Shown: one piece after another, positions 7,691 to 14,049 of the stretch | Position numbering within the stretch: the first letter of the stretch is position 1 | Layout of the letters: each line of letters opens with the position of its first letter | Assembly: GCA_046154525.1 (NCBI GenBank) | Contig: JBJXDS010000187.1 | Location: 1 to 15,784, forward strand | Length of the DNA stretch: 15,784 bases | Direction of reading: 5' to 3' | Source of the DNA: JABWCE01 sp046154525 | GTDB lineage: Bacteria > Bacteroidota > Bacteroidia > NS11-12g > UBA9320 | Notes under the pieces: model-generated | Databases searched by the model: none | Told to the model about the DNA's origin: nothing | What the model saw: only the letters and a program-made list of their open reading frames with translations | Translations under genes and position numbers: made by a program

Positions 7691-8718
7691 AAGAGGAGAA
7701 AAGAAAACAGTTTATAACACTTTTCGATGGATTGGAGGTGGATAAATTAGATATTTCAGATTACAACAAACTGTATTTAAAAAAGCATCTTCAAAGCTTG
7801 GAATATTCGGTAATCCTGGCTTGGCAAATACTGGAACTTGGTGTTGAAAAATTAGAAAAGCCGATTGAAAAAATTAGCATGGCCGAAATTGGCGGTGGAA
7901 CCGGAATTATAAGTTTATTGGCTAAATGGCTGGGGTTTGGCACGGTAGTATATACTGATATTTACGAGCAAAGTTGCACCGATTTTGAAGTTATTTCAAA
8001 TACTTTGGGTTTAAAACCAACGGGTATTCTTGTTGGAAGTATCAATGAACTGGCAATAAACTACCGAAATCAAATTGATTTATTGGTGAGCCGTGATGTG
8101 GTGGAGCATATTTATAATCCGGCTTTATTTTTTAAACATAGTATCCAAAATTTTAAAAATGCGATATTGGTTCACAACACCTCTGCCAATATTTACAATG
8201 TTTTTAGGAAAAAATATTTTAAAAAAATTCACCAAATGGATGAATGGGAGTGGAACGGTAATCAATTTAAACCTGGTGATTCGCTTGAATCCTTTTATAA
8301 AATGCGTTTAGATTTTATCCGTCGGGAATTTCCTTCTTTATCCGTTTCTCGAAGCGAGATTTTAGCCGCTATAACACGAGGTCAGGTTTTTTCGGATATT
8401 AAAACGGAAGTAAAAAATTATTTAATAACCCAAAAATTGCCATCCGTTCCAAAGCATCCCACCAATACCTGCGATCCTGCCAATGGTAACTGGACTGAAC
8501 ACTTACTAACTTTTGAAGAGTATGAATTGTTTGTAAATAATACTAATTATAAAATCCATTGGCAATTTGCCCCTTATGATGAATGGCGAAATACGGGGTT
8601 AAAAAAAATAATTTTAAAATTTTTCAACTTATTTATAAAAAATACAGGAAGGTTGGCAAAATTTATTTCACCTGCAGTTATTATGGTTTCTGTTCCTGAA
8701 AGAAAATTAACCATTTAA
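7678..8718 (+). CDS. Class I SAM-dependent methyltransferase
   Basis: Protein of 346 residues with a Rossmann methyltransferase core. Motif I is MAEIGGGTGIISLLAKW (about 68-84); the acidic end of strand 2 is VVYTDIYEQ (90-98); motif IV is IDLLVSRDVVEHIYNP (133-148), the SRDVVEHI form common in methyltransferases of the UbiE/small-molecule type; a following strand is NAILVHNTSANIYN. The C-terminal 160 residues (HQMDEWEWNG, then a region with TNTCDPANGNW) are extra to the core and probably recognise the substrate, which cannot be told from sequence. A hydrophobic, basic patch near the C-terminus (about 309-335) could be a membrane-contacting helix. The ATG lies within the 3' end of the thiamine pyrophosphokinase gene, so the two are translationally coupled. 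Confidence 0.82.
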   Translation: MPRLEEEKRKQFITLFDGLEVDKLDISDYNKLYLKKHLQSLEYSVILAWQILELGVEKLEKPIEKISMAEIGGGTGIISLLAKWLGFGTVVYTDIYEQSCTDFEVISNTLGLKPTGILVGSINELAINYRNQIDLLVSRDVVEHIYNPALFFKHSIQNFKNAILVHNTSANIYNVFRKKYFKKIHQMDEWEWNGNQFKPGDSLESFYKMRLDFIRREFPSLSVSRSEILAAITRGQVFSDIKTEVKNYLITQKLPSVPKHPTNTCDPANGNWTEHLLTFEEYELFVNNTNYKIHWQFAPYDEWRNTGLKKIILKFFNLFIKNTGRLAKFISPAVIMVSVPERKLTI

Positions 8719-8743
8719 CATTCACTATTAACCATTAAAAAAC

Positions 8744-10216
8744 TTATCTCGAATAATTAGGTGCTTCCTGTGTAATGGTAACATCATGCGGATGACTTTC
8801 GCGAATTCCTGAAGATGTAATTTTAGTAAACATGGCAGTCTTTAATTCCTCAATGGTTTTGGCTCCGCAATATCCCATACCGGCCCTTAGACCTCCAATG
8901 TATTGATACATTACCTCTGAAAGTTGCCCTTTAAAAGGCACCATTCCTACTATTCCTTCAGGCACTAATTTGGCAATTTCTTCTTCAGCATCCTGAAAAT
9001 ATCGGTCCTTTGAACCGTCTTTCATGGCATCTATGGAACCCATTCCCCTATACGATTTTACTTTTCGGCCTTCATAAATAATAGTTTCACCCGGCGATTC
9101 ATCAGTTCCGGCAAAAAGAGAACCGGCCATGATGCTGTCGGCACCGGCAACTATGGCTTTTACTATATCACCGCTATAGCGAATACCCCCATCACTTATT
9201 ACCGGAACTCCACTACCCTTAATTGCTGCAGCACATTCAATAACTGCTGAAAGTTGCGGAACCCCAATACCGGCAATTACCCGGGTGGTACAAATAGAGC
9301 CAGGCCCCACGCCAACTTTAACAGCATCAGCCCCTGCATCTACCAAAGCTTTGGCAGCATCACCGGTGGCTATATTGCCCACCACCAATTGTAAATCGGG
9401 GAATTCTTTTTTAATTTTTTTAAGCTCATTTATCACTCCCTTACTATGGCCATGTGCTGTGTCCAATGTTATAACATCAATATCCTGGGCCACCAATGCA
9501 CTTACACGTTCTAAAGTATCGGAAGTAATGCCAACTGCTGCCCCTACCATTAATCGCCCAAATTTATCTTTGCACGCAAAGGGGTGATTTTTTACATTTT
9601 GAATATCGCGATAAGTAATCAATCCCTTTAAAAAACCATCTTTATCAATAACAGGTAGTTTTTCAATTCTATGTTTTTGCAATATTTCCATGGCTTTTTG
9701 TAAATCAGTTCCAACATCAGCTGTTATAAGATTATGCTTGGTCATTACCTCATCTACGGAACGGCTCATATCGGTTTGAAACCGCAAATCACGGTTGGTT
9801 AATATCCCTACTAATTTTCCTGCATTATCAATAATAGGTATTCCGCCAATCCTGTAATCTTTCATGGCGGTCATAGCCTCACTTAATTTAGCCGATACCA
9901 GCATCGTTACCGGGTCTTTTATCATCCCGCTTTCCGAGCGTTTTACTTTTTTCACTTCAGCGGCTTGCCGCTCAATGCTCATATTTTTATGAATAAAACC
10001 AAGTCCTCCGGCACGGGCCATGCTTATAGCCATGCGGCCTTCGGTAACTGTGTCCATGGCCGCACTGGTAATTGGCACATTAATTTCAAGACTGCGGGTA
10101 AGTTTGGTACGGGTAATTACTTCGCGGGGTAGCACTTCAGAATACCGTGGAAGTACAAGAACATCATCAAATGCGAGACCTTCGTAAAGGATTTTATGGG
10201 ATAGAGAATCAGACAT
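8744..10216 (-). CDS. guaB: Inosine-5'-monophosphate dehydrogenase
   Basis: Oxidises IMP to XMP with NAD+, the committed step of GMP synthesis. The protein has 490 residues, the normal length. A TIM barrel is interrupted by two CBS domains (about 100-148 and 155-207, with IGGIPIID and IEKLPVID). The catalytic loop is GPGSICTTR with Cys309; the IMP-binding segments SDGGIRYSGD and AGSLFAGTDESPGE follow; the mobile flap is SYRGMGSIDAMK. The most common flap has LGAM, so IDAM is a mild variant. The C-terminus, HPHDVTITQEAPNYS, is typical of Bacteroidota. A well-formed promoter and a hairpin-forming leader precede it. It converges with the methyltransferase gene 25 bases away, without a visible terminator. 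Confidence 0.97.
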   Translation of the reverse strand: MSDSLSHKILYEGLAFDDVLVLPRYSEVLPREVITRTKLTRSLEINVPITSAAMDTVTEGRMAISMARAGGLGFIHKNMSIERQAAEVKKVKRSESGMIKDPVTMLVSAKLSEAMTAMKDYRIGGIPIIDNAGKLVGILTNRDLRFQTDMSRSVDEVMTKHNLITADVGTDLQKAMEILQKHRIEKLPVIDKDGFLKGLITYRDIQNVKNHPFACKDKFGRLMVGAAVGITSDTLERVSALVAQDIDVITLDTAHGHSKGVINELKKIKKEFPDLQLVVGNIATGDAAKALVDAGADAVKVGVGPGSICTTRVIAGIGVPQLSAVIECAAAIKGSGVPVISDGGIRYSGDIVKAIVAGADSIMAGSLFAGTDESPGETIIYEGRKVKSYRGMGSIDAMKDGSKDRYFQDAEEEIAKLVPEGIVGMVPFKGQLSEVMYQYIGGLRAGMGYCGAKTIEELKTAMFTKITSSGIRESHPHDVTITQEAPNYSR

Positions 10217-10217
10217 T

Positions 10218-10248
10218 GCAAATAAATTATTTAGAGGTAATTATTTGC
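10218..10248 (-). promoter_or_regulatory. Hairpin in guaB leader
   Basis: GCAAATAA (10218-10225) and TTATTTGC (10241-10248) are a perfect 8-base inverted repeat. The stem can extend by TTA (10227-10229) with TAA (10238-10240) across one bulged A, leaving an 8-base loop. It occupies nearly the whole predicted leader, ending one base before the ATG (10214-10216). It could be an operator for a purine regulator, or an RNA hairpin controlling translation. The function is inferred. Confidence 0.5.
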
Positions 10249-10252
10249 GGTG

Positions 10253-10283
10253 CAAAGTTAAAAGGATTGTTGGTGAAAACAAA
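10253..10283 (-). promoter_or_regulatory. guaB promoter, Bacteroidota sigma-ABfr type
   Basis: Read on the minus strand: TTTG (10283-10280), a 19-base spacer, then TAACTTTG (10260-10253). This matches TTTG-N19-TAnnTTTG exactly. Transcription should begin at about 10245-10248, giving a leader of about 30 bases before the guaB ATG. This is the best promoter in the window. Confidence 0.75.
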
Positions 10284-10311
10284 TTGGAAATTTTAATATT
10301 AAATGAGAAAA

Positions 10312-10518
10312 CTACTGCTTCTTTTTTTTTAAATCCTTCTTTCCTTTTGAAGGTAGAATCCTTTTATCCTTTATTATTTCCCACCAAACTCTTAATACCA
10401 AAGCTAAAACTATTCCAATCGCAATAAGCCCCGCAAAGGGTGGCATACCAGCTGTACTATCATAAGGTACCGTATAATATCCTCTGCTATGATGGAATAT
10501 ATGTAGAATAATCCTCAT
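10312..10518 (-). CDS. Small single-helix membrane protein upstream of guaB
   Basis: ORF of 68 residues, no recognised family. It has a polar N-terminal part rich in His and Tyr (FHHSRGYYTVPYDSTAGMPP), one transmembrane helix at about residues 28-47 (AGLIAIGIVLALVLRVWW), and a strongly basic tail (KGKKDLKKKKQ). A cytoplasmic C-terminus is expected. The helix, positive tail and ATG start suggest a real gene rather than chance. It lies 95 bases upstream of guaB on the same strand, but guaB has its own promoter in between. Confidence is moderate because it is short and its function is unknown. Confidence 0.5.
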   Translation of the reverse strand: MRIILHIFHHSRGYYTVPYDSTAGMPPFAGLIAIGIVLALVLRVWWEIIKDKRILPSKGKKDLKKKKQ

Positions 10519-10569
10519 CTAATTGATTAACGATTCACAACCAAGCTATATTTTTTAAAGTTCCGTTGC

Positions 10570-10589
10570 AAAATGATATATATCATTTT
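10570..10589. promoter_or_regulatory. Perfect 20-base palindrome in accB upstream region
   Basis: AAAATGATAT joined directly to ATATCATTTT, a perfect inverted repeat with no spacer, lying between the divergent small membrane-protein ORF (start at 10518) and accB (start at 10708). This is the form of a binding site for a dimeric regulator. On the minus strand it abuts TCATTTTG, one mismatch from a -7 element. Binding is inferred. Confidence 0.5.
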
Positions 10590-10621
10590 TCAATTTTTTC
10601 ATTAATTTAACTCCAAAGTCC

Positions 10622-10668
10622 CTCATTTTACGCAAAATTCCTCATTTTTATCATAGATTTCTCATTTT
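10622..10668 (+). repeat. Three phased CTCATTTT direct repeats before accB
   Basis: CTCATTTT begins at 10622, 10641 and 10661, spaced 19 and 20 bases, about two helical turns. The same TCATTTT core is the right arm of the palindrome (10583-10589), 40 bases before the first repeat. All four copies are therefore on nearly the same face of the DNA. They lie within 90 bases of the accB start and may be regulator sites. Confidence 0.45.
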
Positions 10669-10674
10669 TTGCCT

Positions 10675-10682
10675 TATTTTCG
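10675..10682 (+). promoter_or_regulatory. Weak candidate -7 element for accBC
   Basis: TATTTTCG differs from TAnnTTTG at one base and lies 25 bases before the accB ATG, directly after the third CTCATTTT repeat. No TTTG is found 19 bases upstream. It is the only plausible element for the accBC operon that I could find. Confidence 0.3.
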
Positions 10683-10707
10683 CCTCCCGTTTCAATTTTT
10701 GAAAATT

Positions 10708-11184
10708 ATGGATTTAAAAGATATTCAAGCCCTCATCAAGTTCATTTCTTCATCCGGTGTAGATGAAGTAAGTATCGAACGCAAAGATTTTAAACTTAAC
10801 ATCAGGAAAAATAATAAAACAACCGAGTTGTTTATGGCTTCGCAACAGCCAATTTACCAGCAGGCTCCTGCAGCTTCACGCGTTGAAAACGCACCTGCTG
10901 CAGAAGCACCAAAGCCGTTGGCCGAACCAGTTCCGAATGTTAAACTTATTGAAGTTAAATCACCCATGATTGGCACATTTTATCGCAGTGCGGGGCCTGA
11001 TAAACCGCAATTTATTAATGTTGGAGATGAGGTTAACCCAGGCGACACGCTTTGCATAATTGAAGCCATGAAACTATTTAATGAAATAGAATGTGAAATA
11101 AAGGGCAAAATTGTAAAAATATTGGCCGATGATTCTACACCAGTAGAGTATGACCAACCTTTGTTTTTGGTAGATCCAAGTTGA
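10708..11184 (+). CDS. accB: Biotin carboxyl carrier protein of acetyl-CoA carboxylase
   Basis: Carries the biotin that is carboxylated by AccC and used by the carboxyltransferase to make malonyl-CoA for fatty acid synthesis. The start is the ATG at 10708 (MDLKDIQALIKFISSSG), the classic AccB N-terminus; an in-frame TTG at 10669 has no family support. Length is 158 residues. The N-terminal 1-40 region is followed by an Ala/Pro/Gln-rich flexible linker (about 44-78), then the biotinyl domain (80-158) with SPMIGTFYRS, the VGDEVNPGDTLCIIEAMK stretch and the biotinylation site EAMKLFNEI at Lys122. The accC gene follows after 84 bases. The upstream region carries the palindrome and phased repeats described separately. 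Confidence 0.96.
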   Translation: MDLKDIQALIKFISSSGVDEVSIERKDFKLNIRKNNKTTELFMASQQPIYQQAPAASRVENAPAAEAPKPLAEPVPNVKLIEVKSPMIGTFYRSAGPDKPQFINVGDEVNPGDTLCIIEAMKLFNEIECEIKGKIVKILADDSTPVEYDQPLFLVDPS

Positions 11185-11262
11185 TTTGGAAATTTGAAAA
11201 TTTGAAAATTCGACAATGAAAAAAATTATCTCCAAATCTCCAAATCTCCAAATCTTCAAATC
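11183..11262. repeat. Inverted arrays of octamer repeats between accB and accC
   Basis: The left arm is four 8-base units, GATTTGGA, AATTTGAA, AATTTGAA, AATTCGAC (11183-11214). The right arm is TCCAAATC three times plus TTCAAATC (11231-11262). The arms are imperfect inverse complements, so the transcript could fold into a long hairpin just before the accC start (11269). The outermost units GATTTGGA and TTCAAATC pair with one G-U. The left arm begins inside the accB stop codon. This could be a selfish intergenic repeat or an RNA processing and stability element; the role is inferred. Confidence 0.65.
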
Positions 11263-11268
11263 AAAAAC

Positions 11269-12606
11269 ATGTTTAAAAAAATATTAATAGCCAATCGGGG
11301 CGAAATAGCATTACGAATAATTCGTACTTGCAAGGAAATGGGCATAAAAACGGTAGCGGTTTACTCTACTGCAGATAAAGAAAGTTTACACGTTCGGTTT
11401 GCAGATGAAGCCGTTTGCATAGGGCCTCCATCTAGTGCCTTAAGCTATCTGAGTATGACCAATATTTTGGCAGCTGCCGAAATAACCAATGCCGACGCTA
11501 TTCATCCAGGATACGGTTTTTTAAGTGAAAATGCCAAATTCTCAGAACTATGCCGTCAGCACAACATTAAGTTTATAGGTGCATCGCCCGAAATGATAAA
11601 TTCCATGGGTGATAAAAGCAATGCCAAAGACACAATGAAAAAAGCCGGTGTACCAATAGTGCCTGGAAGTGATGGATTGCTAACCGACCCAAAAGAAGGA
11701 ATAAAAATAGCTAAGAAAATAGGATACCCTGTCATATTGAAAGCCACAGCCGGTGGCGGTGGACGAGGAATGAGGATAGTGTGGAAAGACGAAGAAATGG
11801 AACCAGCTTTTCAATCGGCCCAAACCGAATCGAAAGCTGCTTTTGGAAATGACGGAATGTATTTGGAAAAATATATTGAAGAACCAAGACACATTGAAAT
11901 ACAAATAGCGGGAGATCAGTACGGAAAAGTTTGTCACCTAAGCGAAAGAGATTGCAGTATACAGCGCCGCCATCAAAAACTTATTGAAGAATGCCCCTCA
12001 CCTTTTATGACCGATGAATTGCGTGAAAGAATGGGGGATGCAGCTGTAAAAGCAGCATCTTCTATAAACTATGAAGGAGTGGGTACTATTGAATTTTTGG
12101 TAGACAAACACCGTAATTTTTATTTTATGGAAATGAACACCCGAATTCAGGTAGAGCATCCTGTAACCGAAGAAGTAATAAATTACGATTTAATAAAAGA
12201 GCAAATATTAATAGCGGCAGGGGTGCCAATTTCAGGCAAGAACCATTACCCAAAAATGCACTGTATTGAATGTCGCATAAATGCAGAGGATCCTTACAAA
12301 AACTTTGCACCTTGCCCCGGAAAAATAACTTCATTGCACAAACCGGGTGGACATGGAGTAAGGGTTGATACCCATATTTATGCCGGGTATACCATCCCAC
12401 CAAACTATGATAGCATGATAGCCAAACTTATAGTGGTGGCTCAAACCCGTGAAGAATGTATAGTAAAAATGAGGAGGGCTTTGGACGAATTTATTATAGA
12501 AGGAGTGAAAACAACCATCCCGCTACAACTACAGTTAATGGCGAACGAAGATTTTGTAAACGGTAATTTTACTACCAAGTTTATGGAAACGTTTGAGTTG
12601 AAGTAA
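11269..12606 (+). CDS. accC: Biotin carboxylase subunit of acetyl-CoA carboxylase
   Basis: ATP-dependent carboxylation of the biotin on AccB, using bicarbonate; it works in the cytoplasm with AccB and AccAD. The protein has 445 residues, the normal length for the bacterial subunit. Motifs in order: N-terminal MFKKILIANRGEIALRIIRT; AIHPGYGFLSENAKF (78-92); the ATP-grasp glycine loop KATAGGGGRGMRIV (158-171); CSIQRRHQKLIEE (229-241); FMEMNTRIQVEHPVTEEV (286-303) with the metal-binding Glu and catalytic Arg; and a C-terminal domain with CRINAEDP. No biotinyl domain is fused at the C-terminus, so it is the separate subunit type. The operon with accB is clear. The ATG follows the octamer-repeat hairpin by 6 bases. 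Confidence 0.97.
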   Translation: MFKKILIANRGEIALRIIRTCKEMGIKTVAVYSTADKESLHVRFADEAVCIGPPSSALSYLSMTNILAAAEITNADAIHPGYGFLSENAKFSELCRQHNIKFIGASPEMINSMGDKSNAKDTMKKAGVPIVPGSDGLLTDPKEGIKIAKKIGYPVILKATAGGGGRGMRIVWKDEEMEPAFQSAQTESKAAFGNDGMYLEKYIEEPRHIEIQIAGDQYGKVCHLSERDCSIQRRHQKLIEECPSPFMTDELRERMGDAAVKAASSINYEGVGTIEFLVDKHRNFYFMEMNTRIQVEHPVTEEVINYDLIKEQILIAAGVPISGKNHYPKMHCIECRINAEDPYKNFAPCPGKITSLHKPGGHGVRVDTHIYAGYTIPPNYDSMIAKLIVVAQTREECIVKMRRALDEFIIEGVKTTIPLQLQLMANEDFVNGNFTTKFMETFELK

Positions 12607-12646
12607 AACAAATTTCCCAATCCCTTATTTGTTTAGGTTGAATGTT

Positions 12647-12654
12647 TATTTTTG
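12647..12654 (+). promoter_or_regulatory. Candidate -7 element (TATTTTTG) of the TonB_C operon
   Basis: TATTTTTG ends exactly 17 bases before the GTG at 12672. A TTTG occurs at 12628-12631, but the spacer is 15 bases rather than about 19, so the -33 half is imperfect. The matching distance before two other genes supports it. It also supports the GTG start. Confidence 0.45.
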
Positions 12655-12671
12655 TTAAAAAAAAATAGGCT

Positions 12672-13139
12672 GTGCGAAATCTAATAATTTTAATTTTTCT
12701 GGTATTTTCTATTGTGGGTAAAGCCCAAACCGATTCAATAGTTAACGTTCAGGAAATTGGTAGTGGTGATATAGATTTGGACATAGAAGAGGATGTTCCC
12801 GTTTTTCAAAATAAGTCTCCTGAGCCCTTTTTAGCAGTTCAGGAAATGCCTAAATTCTCAGGAGGGGAAGATTCTATGTGGAAATTTATTTATAGAAATC
12901 TTGTTTATCCCCAAGCAGCTAAAGAAAATGAAGTTGAAGGCAAAGTATGGGTGAAATTTACGGTAACTTCAACTGGAGAAATTATAAATCCCAGAGTAAT
13001 AAGCAAAGAAAAATTAGGGTATGGCTGCGAGGAATCGGCAATGGCTGTAATTATTAAAATGCCAAAATGGAAACCTGGAAAACAAAATGGGGTGCCAGTT
13101 GATGTTTATTTTAATTTATCTGTAAAGTTTAAGCTTTAA
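12672..13139 (+). CDS. Secreted protein with one TonB C-terminal domain
   Basis: Protein of 155 residues from a GTG start, which gives a proper signal peptide (MRNLIILIFLVFSIVGKAQ, probable cleavage near KAQ|TDS). A short acidic linker (about 34-45) precedes a TonB_C domain at about 66-155: FSGGEDSMWKFIYRNLVYP, then EVEGKVWVKFTV, a GYGCEESAM helix, and MPKWKPGKQNGVPVDVYFN, ending VKFKL. In TonB this domain contacts TonB-dependent receptors and passes energy from ExbBD. Here there is no N-terminal membrane anchor and no proline-rich spacer, so it cannot be a canonical TonB; it is a periplasmic stand-alone TonB_C protein, a form common in Bacteroidota. The gap to the next gene is 5 bases, indicating an operon. 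Confidence 0.85.
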   Translation: MRNLIILIFLVFSIVGKAQTDSIVNVQEIGSGDIDLDIEEDVPVFQNKSPEPFLAVQEMPKFSGGEDSMWKFIYRNLVYPQAAKENEVEGKVWVKFTVTSTGEIINPRVISKEKLGYGCEESAMAVIIKMPKWKPGKQNGVPVDVYFNLSVKFKL

Positions 13140-13144
13140 TTGAA

Positions 13145-13960
13145 ATGACTAAAAAGATACTTTTTTTAAACCTTTTTTTTATTTCAATTTTCAGTAATGC
13201 ACAGACCGATTCTTTAGGCAAAACAAATCCGCCCAATAGTTCAGAATCATATAATACATTAATAGAACAGCAACCAGAGTTTCCAGGAGGTGAACAAGCC
13301 ATGTCAACCTTTATTAACCAAAATCTTGTTTACCCTAAAAAGGCATTAGAAAATAGCATTGAAGGAACTGTTATAATTAGGTTCACTGTAGAGGTAACAG
13401 GTGAATTATCTAACATTATTGTTCTTTTAAATAAAGAAAAATTAGGCTACGGATTGGAAGAAGCCGCTATAGACATGATTAAAAAAATGCCGCTATGGAA
13501 TCCGGGAAAACAAAATGGAAATGTAGTTTCTCTCACTTATAATTTGCCGGTTCAGTTCAGTTTACTTATACCTTTATCCATGGAAACAAAGGCTGATAAA
13601 AATAAATTACAGGAACAACCAGATAAAATACCGAATAATGTATTTTTAATAAGTACGGTAAAACCACAATTCCCTGGCGGAAGGGATGCTATGATACGAT
13701 TTATCTCCAATGAACTTAACTACCCCAAGCAAGCCATCGAAAATAAAATTGAAGGTAGGGTAACCCTTAAATTTATTGTTGATTCCCTTGGGAAAATTTG
13801 TTGTGTAGGGGTAATAGGTGAACAGATTGGCTATGGATTGGAGGAAGAAGCGATACGAATAGTGAGAGCTATGCCTCTATGGATACCGGCTTCGCAGGAT
13901 AATTTGCCAGTAGCGGTTTATTACCGGATGCCTATTACTTTTAGGTATTATGAGGAGTAG
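13145..13960 (+). CDS. Secreted protein with two TonB C-terminal domains
   Basis: Protein of 271 residues with signal peptide MTKKILFLNLFFISIFSNAQ, mature end TDSLG. TonB_C domain 1 spans about 43-138 (PEFPGGEQAMSTFI, LVYPKKALEN, SIEGTVIIRF, EKLGYGLEEAAI, MPLWNPGKQNG). Domain 2 spans about 171-267 (PQFPGGRDAMIRFI, LNYPKQAIEN, KIEGRVTLKF, GEQIGYGLEEEAI, MPLWIPASQDN). The linker at about 139-170 is polar. Domain 2 has lost the PGKQNG turn and carries adjacent cysteines (about 219-220). Close similarity to the upstream paralog, including the shared AQTDS mature end, points to duplication. Start codon ATG at 13145, 5 bases after the previous stop. Role inferred as periplasmic protein-protein interaction. 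Confidence 0.85.
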   Translation: MTKKILFLNLFFISIFSNAQTDSLGKTNPPNSSESYNTLIEQQPEFPGGEQAMSTFINQNLVYPKKALENSIEGTVIIRFTVEVTGELSNIIVLLNKEKLGYGLEEAAIDMIKKMPLWNPGKQNGNVVSLTYNLPVQFSLLIPLSMETKADKNKLQEQPDKIPNNVFLISTVKPQFPGGRDAMIRFISNELNYPKQAIENKIEGRVTLKFIVDSLGKICCVGVIGEQIGYGLEEEAIRIVRAMPLWIPASQDNLPVAVYYRMPITFRYYEE

Positions 13961-14024
13961 CAGCCAGGTAATTTTTTACAATTTTTATTCAATATTTAAC
14001 CTTAGATTTTTGGTTCAATCGTGA

Positions 14025-14032
14025 TATTTTTG
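14025..14032 (+). promoter_or_regulatory. Candidate -7 element (TATTTTTG) of the glycosyltransferase gene
   Basis: TATTTTTG ending exactly 17 bases before the ATG at 14050, followed by C (TATTTTTGC). A TTTG at 14009-14012 is too close to serve as a normal -33 box. The same octamer and distance occur before 7028 and 12672. Confidence 0.45.
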
Positions 14033-14049
14033 CATACTTAATAAAAAGT

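Noticed and set aside
8707..8736. TTAACCATT direct repeat between the methyltransferase gene and guaB
   Set aside because: Two nine-base copies 21 bases apart in AT-rich sequence, the first inside the methyltransferase 3' end; no structure or known function.
10669..10707. TTG at 10669 as the start of accB
   Set aside because: MDLKDIQALIKFI from the ATG at 10708 is the standard AccB N-terminus; the extra 13 codons overlap the promoter region.
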